Positions 43,064 to 51,743 of a stretch of 64,000 nucleotides of DNA are shown piece after piece (position 1 is the first letter of the stretch; each line of letters begins with the position of its first letter). The position numbers and the translations under genes were made by a program. The notes beneath the pieces were generated by a model. That model did not search any database, was not told the DNA's origin, and worked only from the letters and a program-made list of their open reading frames with translations. Source of the stretch: Vicinamibacteria bacterium (GTDB lineage: Bacteria; Acidobacteriota; Vicinamibacteria; Fen-336; JAGNNV01); assembly GCA_019694155.1 (NCBI GenBank), contig JAIBCN010000252.1, forward strand, positions 1 to 64,000, written 5' to 3'.

Positions 43064-43825
43064 ATGAAATATCTGGCGGAGATGACGTTCGCGGAGGTGC
43101 GGGACCTCGGCGCGGACTCGGTGGTGATCCTGCCCGTGGGCGCCATCGAGGCGCACGGCCCGCATCTCCCCCTGCTCGCCGACGTCATCATCGCCCGGGC
43201 CATGGCCGCGGCGGGCGCCCGGGCGCTGGAGGCGAGCGGCTTCTCGGACGTGGTGATCGCCCCGCCGCTCCAATGGACGTCCGCGGCCTTCGCCGCGGGG
43301 TTCGCGGGCACCCTGTCGATCTCGCCTTCCACCGTGACCGCGATCCTCGTCGATACGGCGCTCAGCCTGAGCCGGGCGGGCTTCGCTCACGTCCTCCTCG
43401 CCAACTCCCACCTCGACCCCGCGCACACCGCGTCCCTGCATGAGGCCGTGCGCCAGGCGCGGGAGCAGCACGGAGTCGCCGTGACCTTCCCCGACATCAC
43501 GCGCAAGCCGTGGGCCTTGCGCCTCACCGACGAATTCAAGAGCGGCGCCTGTCACGCCGGGCAGTTCGAGACATCCATCGTGATGGCCGAGCGCCCCGAG
43601 CTGGTGCGCGAGTCCATCCGCGCCACTCTCGCTCCCAATCCGTCCTCGCTCTCGCAGGCGATCCGCGCGGGCAAGCAGACCTTCGAGGAAGCGGGGGGGG
43701 CGCAGGCGTATTTCGGCTTTCCCCAGGCCGCTTCGGCGGGGGAAGGCCGGGAGACCATCGAGATCCTGGGTTCCATCCTGGCCGAGGCGCTCGTGGCCTC
43801 GCGAACATCGGGCAAGGGAGAATGA
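43064..43825 (+). CDS. Creatininase-family amidohydrolase
   Basis: 253 residues, ATG with GGAGG upstream; first gene of the divergent operon. Metal ligands are visible in VGAIEAHGPHLPLLADVIIA (Glu, His, Asp), NSHLDPAHTA and GACHAGQFETSIVMA (the G-x-H-A-G-x-x-E-T-S motif). The family hydrolyses cyclic or open amides (creatinine, formamidopyrimidines, mycofactocin precursor). In this setting it may open a ring or hydrolyse an amide or enamine intermediate of aryl-CoA degradation; that is inference. The next gene starts 3 nt after its stop. Confidence 0.85.
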   Translation: MKYLAEMTFAEVRDLGADSVVILPVGAIEAHGPHLPLLADVIIARAMAAAGARALEASGFSDVVIAPPLQWTSAAFAAGFAGTLSISPSTVTAILVDTALSLSRAGFAHVLLANSHLDPAHTASLHEAVRQAREQHGVAVTFPDITRKPWALRLTDEFKSGACHAGQFETSIVMAERPELVRESIRATLAPNPSSLSQAIRAGKQTFEEAGGAQAYFGFPQAASAGEGRETIEILGSILAEALVASRTSGKGE

Positions 43826-43828
43826 GGC

Positions 43829-44605
43829 ATGAAGTTCACCGGTAGGGTGGCGCTCGTGACCGGCGGCGGCCGCGGCATCGGAGCGGAGATCGCGCGGAGC
43901 CTCGCCCGCGAGGGTGCGGTGGTGGCGGTTAGCGCGCGCACGCCGTCCGAGGTCGAGGCGGTCGCCGACGAGATCGTGAAGTCGGGCGGCCAGGCCCGGC
44001 CTTTCATCGCGGACCTCTCCCAGGCGGACCAGGGTCCCGCCCTCGTGGCGAGGGTCGCCTCCACGCTCGGGCCCCTCGACTTCCTCATCAACAACGCGGG
44101 CATCGCCTCGTCGGCGCCCGTCGCGAAGATCTCTCTCGAGGAATGGAACCGGATCTTCGCCGTCAACGTCACCGCCACATTTCTGTGCACCCAGGCCGCG
44201 TTGCCCGCGATGGTGCAACGGGGCTCGGGTCGCATCGTGAACATCGCCTCCGTGGCGGCCCGCGTCGGCGCCCGCTACATCGCGGCCTACGCGGCCTCCA
44301 AGCACGCGGTGCTCGGGTTCACCCGCTGCGTGGCCGCGGAGGTGGCGGCGTCCGGCGTCACCGCGAACGCGGTCTGCCCGGGCTTCGTCGATACCGAGAT
44401 GGTCGCGCAGAGCGTCTCCCGTATCGTCGCGAAGACCGGCATGCCTTCCGACCAGGCCCTCGAGACCATCAAGAACCAGTCGCCGCAGAAGCGCCTGCTC
44501 ACCTCTACCGAGGTGGCGGCCATGGTCTCCCTCCTGTGTTCCGAGGAGGGCCGCGGCATCAACGGCCAGGCCCTCGTTCTCGACGGCGGCGGCCTGCTCG
44601 CATGA
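43829..44605 (+). CDS. SDR-family oxidoreductase
   Basis: 258 residues. Cofactor motif TGGGRGIG, NNAG at about 89-92, catalytic Ser in NIASVAARVGA and Y-x3-K in YAAYAASKHAV. PG motif AVCPGFVDTEM follows. Full-length classical short-chain dehydrogenase. In this operon it should act as a 3-hydroxyacyl-CoA dehydrogenase on the ring-derived thioester. The stop overlaps the Rid gene start (ATGA). Confidence 0.9.
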   Translation: MKFTGRVALVTGGGRGIGAEIARSLAREGAVVAVSARTPSEVEAVADEIVKSGGQARPFIADLSQADQGPALVARVASTLGPLDFLINNAGIASSAPVAKISLEEWNRIFAVNVTATFLCTQAALPAMVQRGSGRIVNIASVAARVGARYIAAYAASKHAVLGFTRCVAAEVAASGVTANAVCPGFVDTEMVAQSVSRIVAKTGMPSDQALETIKNQSPQKRLLTSTEVAAMVSLLCSEEGRGINGQALVLDGGGLLA

Positions 44606-45012
44606 GCGTCGAGCCCGTCAATCCGCCCGGCCTCGGGCCCACGCCGGGTTACGCGAACGGCATGCTCGGTTCCGAGGGCGGCCGGGTTCTCTTCGTCGCG
44701 GGGCAGATCGGCCTGACGCCGGGCGAGGCGGGGGGGGCGGAGGCGCGGCTCCCCGCGCAGTTCGGCGAGGCCCTGCGGCGGATCGGAGTGGTGATCGAGG
44801 CGGCGGGCGGGAAGCTCTCCGACGTAGGCCGCATGACCGTGTACGTGACCGACATCGACCTCTATCGCCGGTGCCGCAAGGCGCTCGGTCCGGTCTGGCG
44901 CGCTCACCTTGGAACTCACTATCCCGCGATGGCCCTCGTCGAAGTGAAGTCGCTCGTGGACGAGGCCGCTCTCGTCGAGATCGAGGCCACCGCGATCATT
45001 GGAGGCAGATAG
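44602..45012 (+). CDS. Rid-family (YjgF/YER057c) protein lacking the catalytic Arg
   Basis: 136 residues. Rid fold landmarks: VLFVAGQIGLTPGEAGGAEA, a helix QFGEALRRIGVVIEAAGGKL, VGRMTVYVTDIDLYRRC and HYPAMALVEVKSLVDEAALV. In RidA the aligned segment is PARS with Arg105, required for imine deamination; here it is PAMA (M110). So it belongs with Rid subfamilies lacking that arginine. Several such members occur in aromatic and amine degradation operons, which fits a nitrogen-bearing intermediate of anthranilate degradation. Confidence 0.87.
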   Translation: MSVEPVNPPGLGPTPGYANGMLGSEGGRVLFVAGQIGLTPGEAGGAEARLPAQFGEALRRIGVVIEAAGGKLSDVGRMTVYVTDIDLYRRCRKALGPVWRAHLGTHYPAMALVEVKSLVDEAALVEIEATAIIGGR

Positions 45013-45013
45013 C

Positions 45014-45814
45014 TTGTCCCTTTCACCGAAGTCGTTCCTCTACGAGCAGGACGCGGCGACGGGCGTCGCGACGATCACCCTCAATCGGCCGGATCGGCTG
45101 AACGCGCTCACCTTCGAGGTCTATCGCGAACTGGCCGCGACCTTCCGGGCCCTCGACACCGAACCCGGCGTGCGCTCCATCATCATCACGGGCAAGGGCC
45201 GCGCGTTCTGCACCGGCGGCGACGTCGAAGACATCATCGGCGCGCTGCTCGGCAAGCCGATCGAGGAACTGCTCGCCTTCACCAGGATCACCTGCGAGCT
45301 CATCCTCTCGATCCGCGAATGCCGAAGGCCCGTGGTGGCGGCGCTCAACGGGACGGTGGCGGGCGCGGGCGCGGTCATCGCGGCCGCCTCCGACTTCCGC
45401 GTGGCCGCGATCACGGCGAAGATCGCCTTCCTCTTCACCAGGGTAGGCCTCACGGGCGCCGACATGGGCGCGGGATGGCTTCTTCCCCGCCTGGTCGGCG
45501 AAGCGCACGCGCGCCGGCTGCTCCTGCTCGGCGACTTCATCAGCGCGAGCGAGGCGCTCGCCATCGGCCTCTACACGAGCGTTTCCGAGCCGGATCAGGC
45601 GGCGGCGGAGGCGCGGGCGCTCGCGGAAAGGCTCGCGAAGGGGCCTTCCTTCGCCCTCGGCGTCACCAAGCAGGCGCTCAATCGCGAAGCCGCTCTCGAC
45701 CTGCGCACCGCTCTCGACAACGAGGCCGAACTGCAGGCTATCTGCATGCAGAGTCCCAATTTCGCCGAGGCGCATCGCGCCTTCCGTGAGAAGCGCGAGC
45801 CGAAGTTCGAATGA
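45014..45814 (+). CDS. Crotonase-fold enoyl-CoA hydratase/isomerase-like enzyme
   Basis: 266 residues from TTG 45014, chosen for GGAGG 8 nt upstream. Crotonase landmarks: ITLNRPDRLNALTFEVYREL, RAFCTGGDVEDI (oxyanion), AALNGTVAGAGAVIAAASDF and TRVGLTGADMGAGWLLPRLV. The two glutamates of true hydratases (in GGGxE and QPE motifs) are replaced by Val and Arg by eye, while the Asp in GADMG is kept. This suggests isomerase- or ring-hydrolase-type chemistry rather than simple hydration. The stop overlaps the dehydrogenase start. Confidence 0.87.
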   Translation: MSLSPKSFLYEQDAATGVATITLNRPDRLNALTFEVYRELAATFRALDTEPGVRSIIITGKGRAFCTGGDVEDIIGALLGKPIEELLAFTRITCELILSIRECRRPVVAALNGTVAGAGAVIAAASDFRVAAITAKIAFLFTRVGLTGADMGAGWLLPRLVGEAHARRLLLLGDFISASEALAIGLYTSVSEPDQAAAEARALAERLAKGPSFALGVTKQALNREAALDLRTALDNEAELQAICMQSPNFAEAHRAFREKREPKFE

Positions 45815-46956
45815 GCGTCGACCTGAAGCCGATCCGGGCGTTCCTCGAGCCCGCACACAGCGCCCTCGCGGAGAAGGCCGAGGCCTTCGGCCGCGACGTC
45901 CTCGCCTCGCGCAAGCCGCCCGAGAACGATGTGGACGCACGGAGCGAGGCCCGGGCGCTCGTGAAGCTCATGGGCGAGGCGGGTCTCTTCGCCCCCATCC
46001 AGGCGCAGGACTATCGCGGCTGCTGCCTGCTGCGCGAAGCGCTTTCGTTCCACTCGCCGCTCGCGGACGCGGTGTTCGCCCTTCAGGCGCTTGGGGCGAC
46101 GCCACTGTTCCTGTCCGGCACGCCTCTCCAGCTGGCGCTCGCTCGCGAGGCGGTGACGGGAGCCGAGATGGGAGCTTTCGCCATGACCGAGCCGGAGGCC
46201 GGTACCGACGCCCACGCCATGGCCTGCGTGGCGAGGCGCGACGGCGATGGCTACGTCCTGAATGGCGTGAAGACGCTCATCTCGAACGGGGGGCTCGCGG
46301 ATTTCTACGTGGTCTTCGCCGCCGTCGAGAGGGGAAACCCGAAGTCGATCAGCGCGTTTCTCGTCGACTCCCACACCGCCGGGCTCGAGTTCCTCCGGCC
46401 CCTGGTGATGGCGGCGCCTCATCCCCTGGGCGAGATCGCCTTCCGCGACTGCCGCGTGCCGGAGTCGGCCCGAATCGGCAGGGAGGGCGAAGGCCTCAAG
46501 CTCGCGCTCTCGACCCTCGACCGCCTTCGCGCGACGGTGGGCGCCGCCGCCTGCGGCATGGCGGCCCGGGCTCTCGGGGAAGCCGTCGGTCACGCACTGA
46601 CCCGGCGGCAGTTCGGCAAGCCCCTCGCCGATCTCCAGCTCGTCCAGGAGAAGATCGCGCGCATGGCCATAAGGCTCCGCGCCTCGCGCCTGCTTGTCTA
46701 CGAAGCGGCCTGGGAGAAGGACAAGGGCGCCGAGCGCGTCACCCTCGAGTCGGGAATGGCGAAGGCCTTCGCGACCGAGAACGCGCAGACGGTGGTCGAT
46801 GACGCCATCCAGATCCTCGGCGGCCGGGGCGTCTTGAAGGAGTCGATGGTGGACCTGCTCTACCGGTCCGTCCGCGCCCTCCGCATCTACGAGGGCACGA
46901 CGGAGATCCAGCACCTGCTCGTGGCCGCACAGATTCTGAAACCGGTGAAAGCATGA
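45811..46956 (+). CDS. Acyl-CoA dehydrogenase
   Basis: 381 residues. FAD-dependent; family motifs GAFAMTEPEAGTDAHAMACV, YVLNGVKTLISNGGLADFYV, RQFGKPLADLQLVQEKIARM, AIQILGGRGVLKESMVD and IYEGTTEIQHLLVA (region carrying the catalytic Glu in many members). It would introduce or use a CoA-ester double bond in the ring or in its open chain. It overlaps both neighbours by 4 nt, so it is co-translated with the crotonase and monooxygenase genes. Confidence 0.92.
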   Translation: MSVDLKPIRAFLEPAHSALAEKAEAFGRDVLASRKPPENDVDARSEARALVKLMGEAGLFAPIQAQDYRGCCLLREALSFHSPLADAVFALQALGATPLFLSGTPLQLALAREAVTGAEMGAFAMTEPEAGTDAHAMACVARRDGDGYVLNGVKTLISNGGLADFYVVFAAVERGNPKSISAFLVDSHTAGLEFLRPLVMAAPHPLGEIAFRDCRVPESARIGREGEGLKLALSTLDRLRATVGAAACGMAARALGEAVGHALTRRQFGKPLADLQLVQEKIARMAIRLRASRLLVYEAAWEKDKGAERVTLESGMAKAFATENAQTVVDDAIQILGGRGVLKESMVDLLYRSVRALRIYEGTTEIQHLLVAAQILKPVKA

Positions 46957-49259
46957 GAGTCATAGGCGTCGGCGCGGGGCCCGCGGCGCTGTACCTCGCG
47001 ATCCTTCTCAAGAAGAAGGATCCGTCGCATTCCGTCACCCTCTTCGAGCGGCACCACCCGGGCGAGTCCTTCGGTTTCGGCGTCGTGTTCTCGGACGCCA
47101 CCATGGACAATCTGGCGAACGCCGATCCCGTCACCATCGACCGGTTGAAGGAGAGTTTCCATCACTGGGACGACATCGACGTCCACTACCGCGGCGAGCT
47201 TCTGCGCTCGACCGGGCACGGCTTCAGCGGCATCGCCCGCGCTGCCCTGCTTCGGATCCTCCGCACCGAGGCCCTGAGCCTCGGGGTCGAGATTCGAAAC
47301 GGGGTGGAGGTGCGGTCGCGCGCCGAGCTGCCACCGGCCGACCTCATCGTGGCTGCGGACGGTGTCGCGAGCCTCCTGCGAACGGAGTCCGCGGCCGGCT
47401 TCGGCACGCGGATCGACGAGCGGAAGAACCGTTTCGTCTGGCTCGGCACCACCAGACGGTTCCCCGCGTTCACGTTCTATTTCAAGAGCAACGAGCACGG
47501 CCTGTTCCGCGTCCACGCCTACCAGTACGAAACGCACCCGGTCGGCGAGAACCCCTGCTCGACGTTCATCGTCGAGGCCACGGACGAGACCTTCCGCCGG
47601 GCCGGCCTTTCGGAGACCGACGAGGCGGCCACCGTCGCCTATTGCGAGGCTCTCTTCCGCGAAGAGCTCGAAGGCGCGCGCCTCATTCCCAACCGGTCCA
47701 TCTGGCGCCGTTTCCCCACCGTCGTCAACGAGCGTTGGCACGACGGCTCGATGGTCCTGATCGGGGACGCCGCGCATACCGCGCACTTCTCCGTGGGCTC
47801 CGGCACCAAGCTCGCGATGGAGGATTCGATCGCGCTCGCCGCTTCGCTGTCGCGGGGCGGCTCCATCCCCGAGGCTCTGACCCGCTACGAGCAGGAGCGC
47901 CGCGGACCCGTGGAGAGCCTTCAGCGCGCGGCCCAGGCGAGCCTCGAATGGTTCGAGGACACCGAGCGCTACATGAACACCGCGCCCATCCAGTTCGGCT
48001 TCAACCTCGTGACCCGGAGTCTGCGCATCACCCACGAGGACCTGCGCAAGCGCGACCCGGGCTACGTCGCCCAGATCGACGCCTGGTACGCGGTGGAGTC
48101 GGAAACCCAGGCGGGGGTCATCGCACCCTTGCTGAACCTGACCGAGCGCGACTCGAGGGGCGGCACCCGCCGGATCGCGCCGCCCTTCCTGACTCCGTTC
48201 AAGATGCGGGATCTCGTGCTCGAGAACCGGATCGTGGTCTCCTCGATGTGCCAGTACTCCGCGGTGGACGGCATGCCCGACGACTGGCATCTCGTGCACC
48301 TCGGCAGCCGGGCCATAGGCGGCGCTGGTCTGGTCATGGCGGAGATGACGGACGTGACGCCCGAGGGGCGCATCACCCCGGGCTGCACCGGCCTCTACGA
48401 CGACAAGCAGGTCAAGCCGTGGAAGCGGATCGTGGAGTTCGTGCACAAGAACAGCACGGCGAAGATCGGGATCCAGCTCGGCCACGCGGGGCGCAAGGGA
48501 GCCTCGACCCGTGAGTGGGAGGGCGATGAAGCCCTGCCGCCCGATCAGTCATGGGACCTCCTGGCCCCCTCGCCCATCGCCTGGTCCAAGGCCAAGCGTG
48601 TTCCCCGCGAGATGACGGCGGAGGACATGGCGGAGGTCAAGGGCCACTTCGCGGCGGCGGCGCGCCGCGCGCGCAAGGCGGGCTTCGATCTCCTCGAGCT
48701 TCACTGCGCCCACGGATACCTCCTCGCGAGCTTCCTCTCGCCCCTCACCAACCACCGCTCCGATGCCTATGGGGGCTCCCTCGAGAACCGGCTCCGCTAC
48801 CCCCTCGAGGTCTTCGACGCGGTGCGGGGCGCATGGCCCGCGGAAAAGCCGCTCACCGTCCGCATCTCCGCCACCGACTGGGTGGACGGCGGCATCGTGG
48901 CCGAGGAGGCCGTCGCGATCGCGAAGGCCTTCAAGGAACACGGCTGCGACCTCATCGACGCATCCGCCGGCCAGACCGTGCCCGAGCAGCGCCCGCGCTA
49001 CGGGCGTCTCTTCCAGACGCCCTTCGCGGACCGCATCCGTCACGAAGCGGGCATCGCCACCATGGCCGTGGGCGCCATCTCGTCGTTCGCCGACGCCAAC
49101 ACCATCCTGGCCGCCGGCCGCGCCGACCTCGTGGCCCTCGCCCGCGCGCATCTCTACGATCCCTACTGGACGCGCCACGCCGCCCAGGACTTCGGTGTTC
49201 GCCTGCCCTGGCCCGACCCGTATTCGTCGATCAACGCCTACACGCCCCGCTTTCGCTGA
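46953..49259 (+). CDS. Anthraniloyl-CoA monooxygenase/reductase-type fusion
   Basis: 768 residues. Residues 1 to about 390 are a class A flavin monooxygenase: GVGAGPAALYLAILLKKKD (FAD), ADLIVAADGVASLLRT (DG motif) and LIGDAAHTAHFSVGSGTKLA. From about 410 to the end it is an Old Yellow Enzyme-like NADH:flavin oxidoreductase: PFKMRDLVLENRIVVSSMCQ, LELHCAHGYLLASFLSPLTN, YGGSLENRLRYPLEVFDAVR. This fusion is characteristic of 2-aminobenzoyl-CoA monooxygenase/reductase of Azoarcus evansii, which hydroxylates and then reduces the ring. Salicylyl-CoA 5-hydroxylase is a related alternative. It closes the operon. Confidence 0.92.
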   Translation: MRVIGVGAGPAALYLAILLKKKDPSHSVTLFERHHPGESFGFGVVFSDATMDNLANADPVTIDRLKESFHHWDDIDVHYRGELLRSTGHGFSGIARAALLRILRTEALSLGVEIRNGVEVRSRAELPPADLIVAADGVASLLRTESAAGFGTRIDERKNRFVWLGTTRRFPAFTFYFKSNEHGLFRVHAYQYETHPVGENPCSTFIVEATDETFRRAGLSETDEAATVAYCEALFREELEGARLIPNRSIWRRFPTVVNERWHDGSMVLIGDAAHTAHFSVGSGTKLAMEDSIALAASLSRGGSIPEALTRYEQERRGPVESLQRAAQASLEWFEDTERYMNTAPIQFGFNLVTRSLRITHEDLRKRDPGYVAQIDAWYAVESETQAGVIAPLLNLTERDSRGGTRRIAPPFLTPFKMRDLVLENRIVVSSMCQYSAVDGMPDDWHLVHLGSRAIGGAGLVMAEMTDVTPEGRITPGCTGLYDDKQVKPWKRIVEFVHKNSTAKIGIQLGHAGRKGASTREWEGDEALPPDQSWDLLAPSPIAWSKAKRVPREMTAEDMAEVKGHFAAAARRARKAGFDLLELHCAHGYLLASFLSPLTNHRSDAYGGSLENRLRYPLEVFDAVRGAWPAEKPLTVRISATDWVDGGIVAEEAVAIAKAFKEHGCDLIDASAGQTVPEQRPRYGRLFQTPFADRIRHEAGIATMAVGAISSFADANTILAAGRADLVALARAHLYDPYWTRHAAQDFGVRLPWPDPYSSINAYTPRFR

Positions 49260-49305
49260 GGCCCTCCGTCACCCATCTCCTTCGGCGACGACGATCGGCT
49301 GAACC

Positions 49306-49659
49306 CTAGACGTCGCTCCACACCGCGAGTTCGTTGCCCGAAGGGTCGGTGAAGTGGAACCGGCGGCCTCCGGGAAACTCGTGGGTCTCCACCACGATCT
49401 TGCCTCCCGAGAAGACCACCGCATCCCGCACTTCTTCGAGCGCCGTGGCGTAGATCACCACGAGCGCGCCGCCGCGCGAACCTGTCTTGCCGCCGTGGAG
49501 GCCGCCGGTGAGGCGGCCGTCCTCGAAGCTCGAGTAGTCCGGGCCGTAGTCAGTGAACTTCCAGCCGAACACCGTCTGGTAGAAGGTCTTGGCGACGCCG
49601 ACGTCGTCCACGGGGAACTCGATATAGTCGATGCGCTTGTCATGATCGGTCTGGGCCAT
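49306..49659 (-). CDS. VOC-family (glyoxalase-like) protein
   Basis: 117 residues from ATG 49659, with TAGCTT 7 nt upstream. The two beta-alpha-beta-beta-beta units are RIDYIEFPVDDVGVAKTFYQ to YSSFEDGRLTGGL and ALVVIYATALEEVRDAVVFS to GGRRFHFTDPSGNELAVWSD. The last motif, FxDPxGNxLxxW, is typical of VOC/bleomycin-resistance-like proteins. Metal ligands and substrate cannot be set. It converges with the anthranilate operon. Confidence 0.87.
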   Translation of the reverse strand: MAQTDHDKRIDYIEFPVDDVGVAKTFYQTVFGWKFTDYGPDYSSFEDGRLTGGLHGGKTGSRGGALVVIYATALEEVRDAVVFSGGKIVVETHEFPGGRRFHFTDPSGNELAVWSDV

Positions 49660-49666
49660 GACGGCA

Positions 49667-49672
49667 AAGCTA
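49667..49672 (-). promoter_or_regulatory. Putative -10 element (TAGCTT) of the VOC gene
   Basis: On the minus strand TAGCTT precedes ATG 49659 by 7 nt. Confidence 0.45.
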
Positions 49673-49711
49673 GTCCCGACCGCGCCGCGTTGGCAAGCCG
49701 TGCCCGCCGCG

Positions 49712-50341
49712 TCAGCCCGCGGCCGGGCCCGCTCGCTCGGCCGCTTTCCTCGCGCTCGCGATGGCGGACTCGAACGCCCACTCCCAGCGGGCTCTCTCGT
49801 CTCCCTCGAGCGATGTGAGGAACGCGGATCGCCGGATCTCCTCGTACCAGGCGAGCTCGATCCGGTAGGCCTCGGCCTCTTCGATGGCCCCATCGTGGTG
49901 GGCGAGTTCGTGCCGCATGGCTCCGCCAAGGCCAAGCCAGGCGAAGGCGCTCTGATAGTCCGTTGGCACGTCCACCGGGTCGGCCGGGTAAAGGTGGCGG
50001 CGCGGATTCATGAGAGCCACGCGCCGGATGTAGATCCGGCGCACGAGGCCGAGAGCCTCCACGTAGGCGGCCCAGCGGTCGGGCCCGAGCCCCGGCGCCA
50101 CCCACAGTTCATGCCTGCGCCGCAGGTCCTCGAGCCGATCCGCGAAGGGCCCCTGCCCGAATGTGAAAAGCTGCTGCCGCAGTCTCTCGAAGGCCGCCAG
50201 GTCCTCGGGCCGGCTTTGGTCGATGGGGGTTCCGAGGGACCCGACCGCCGCGTCGCACTTCGCTTCGGCGATACGGAGGATGCCGTAGTACGTGGCGGTC
50301 GCGAGGATCGCCGCCCCGATCAGCTGTTCGCGGACTCGCAT
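49712..50341 (-). CDS. Membrane-anchored protein with HExxH motif
   Basis: 209 residues. A single N-terminal hydrophobic segment (LIGAAILATATYYGILRI) would anchor it. The body is charged and helical. MRHELAHHDGAIEEAEAYRI contains HELAH, the zinc-metallopeptidase core, with glutamates 7-10 residues later that could be the third ligand. The setting resembles small gluzincin-like proteins, but the family is not recognised and the HExxH could be chance. The last gene before the VOC gene; GH109 gene lies upstream on the same strand. Confidence 0.65.
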   Translation of the reverse strand: MRVREQLIGAAILATATYYGILRIAEAKCDAAVGSLGTPIDQSRPEDLAAFERLRQQLFTFGQGPFADRLEDLRRRHELWVAPGLGPDRWAAYVEALGLVRRIYIRRVALMNPRRHLYPADPVDVPTDYQSAFAWLGLGGAMRHELAHHDGAIEEAEAYRIELAWYEEIRRSAFLTSLEGDERARWEWAFESAIASARKAAERAGPAAG

Positions 50342-50362
50342 CCCCCGAGGCCGCCCGCGCGC

Positions 50363-51715
50363 TCAGCCGCCGATGATGCCGAGGGGCGGCCGGCTCTTCC
50401 ACGCGCCCCGCGTGAAGTCAGGCACATCGACCGCCTTCGACCGGGACGCCGTGGATGTGGCGGTCAGCTCGACCATGCAGCTCCAGGCGGCCGCGTCGTA
50501 CACGTCGAAGTCGGTGGGGAGGCCCTGTTGCAGGCACTCGACGAGGCGCAGGTCTTCGAGGAAGTCCATGCCACCGTGACCGTTCTTGGCGTTGATCACC
50601 CGGTCCGCCTTCCAGAGCGGATGGTCCCACTCGGCCGCGAACTCCTCGAGCGCCTTGTAGCGGTGCGCGGGCTTCTGGCCGTCGAAGTAGAAGCGGGGCG
50701 GGAAACCGGAGTAGATCCCCTTGCTGCCCTGGAACACGTTGTAGCGCGCATAGGGCCGCGGGAGATTCGTGTCGTGCACGAGGTAGATGGTCTTGCCGAG
50801 CTTCGTCTTGATCATCGCGGTGTGGACATCGCCGAGCACGTAGCGCTCCTTCCGCCGCGGGTCGTCCTCGGGCAAATGCTCGCGCTGAAAGTCCTGGAGT
50901 CCGCGCGAGGGGCTCGCCATGGCCACGAGATAGTCGAACTGGTCGCCGCGGTTGATGCCCATGGCCTGCGCCGCCGGTCCGAGGCCGTGGGTGGGATAGA
51001 GATTCGCGTTCAGGCGCGTGGCATGCGCCCGTCTCCACAGGCCTTCGTCCCGCGTCTCGAACTTGATCTCTCTCAGGTCGTGCTGGTATCCGACCTCCGC
51101 GTGCATGGCCTCGCCGAACAGGCCTTTGCGCAGCATGTGGAGGACCATCAGTTCCGGCCGGTCATAGCAGCAGTTCTCCATGAGCACGCAGTGCTTCCTG
51201 AGCTTCTCCGCGGTCTCCACGAGCTTCCAGCAGTCTTCGACGGTCTGGGCGGCGGGGACCTCGGTCGCTGCGTGCTTGCCGTTCTTCATGGCCGCGAGCA
51301 TCACGGGAACATGGAACTCCCAGGGCGTCGCCGTGTAGACGAGGTCCAGATCCTCCTCGGCGCACAGCCGCTCGAAGTCTCGCGGACCACGGGTGAAGGC
51401 CCTGGGCTCGCGCTTGCCGGCGTCCTTCGCGAGCTTCTGCGCGCGCTCGGTCTTCTCGGGGACGATGTCGCACACCGCGCGCAGTTCCACGCCCTCGATG
51501 TCCAGAAGGTTCTTGATGTGCTCGGTGCCCTGGAGCCCGCAGCCCACGAAGCCGACGCGGACCAAGGGAATGGGCGCGGCGCGGAAGAAGTCCCCGGCTC
51601 CATCGGGCGCGGGCGTAAGAGGCGAGGCCTCGCTGTTCCTTCCCAGCGTGGTCGCGGCGGAAGCGAGCGCGCCCGCTTCGATGAACCGCCGCCGGGAGAT
51701 GCTGTGGTCGCTCAT
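50363..51715 (-). CDS. GH109 glycosidase (Gfo/Idh/MocA fold), Tat-exported
   Basis: 450 residues from ATG 51715. The N-terminus SISRRRFIEAGALASAATTL is a twin-arginine signal. The NAD-binding fold starts VRVGFVGCGLQGTEHIKNLL. GH109 signatures follow: LDLVYTATPWEFHVPVMLAA, GKHAATEVPAAQTVEDCWKL, ENCCYDRPELMVLHMLRKGL and NLYPTHGLGPAAQAMGINRG. GH109 enzymes use NAD to cleave alpha-N-acetylgalactosaminides by a redox-elimination route. The signal implies the NAD-loaded enzyme is folded in the cytoplasm before export. Confidence 0.9.
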   Translation of the reverse strand: MSDHSISRRRFIEAGALASAATTLGRNSEASPLTPAPDGAGDFFRAAPIPLVRVGFVGCGLQGTEHIKNLLDIEGVELRAVCDIVPEKTERAQKLAKDAGKREPRAFTRGPRDFERLCAEEDLDLVYTATPWEFHVPVMLAAMKNGKHAATEVPAAQTVEDCWKLVETAEKLRKHCVLMENCCYDRPELMVLHMLRKGLFGEAMHAEVGYQHDLREIKFETRDEGLWRRAHATRLNANLYPTHGLGPAAQAMGINRGDQFDYLVAMASPSRGLQDFQREHLPEDDPRRKERYVLGDVHTAMIKTKLGKTIYLVHDTNLPRPYARYNVFQGSKGIYSGFPPRFYFDGQKPAHRYKALEEFAAEWDHPLWKADRVINAKNGHGGMDFLEDLRLVECLQQGLPTDFDVYDAAAWSCMVELTATSTASRSKAVDVPDFTRGAWKSRPPLGIIGG

Positions 51716-51743
51716 GGTCGTTCGGAACTCCTCGAGGCTGAGT

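Noticed and set aside
46953-49259. Possible two separate genes wrongly joined (monooxygenase and Old Yellow Enzyme)
   Set aside because: The frame is continuous with no internal start signal at the junction, and the fusion is known for anthraniloyl-CoA monooxygenase/reductase.
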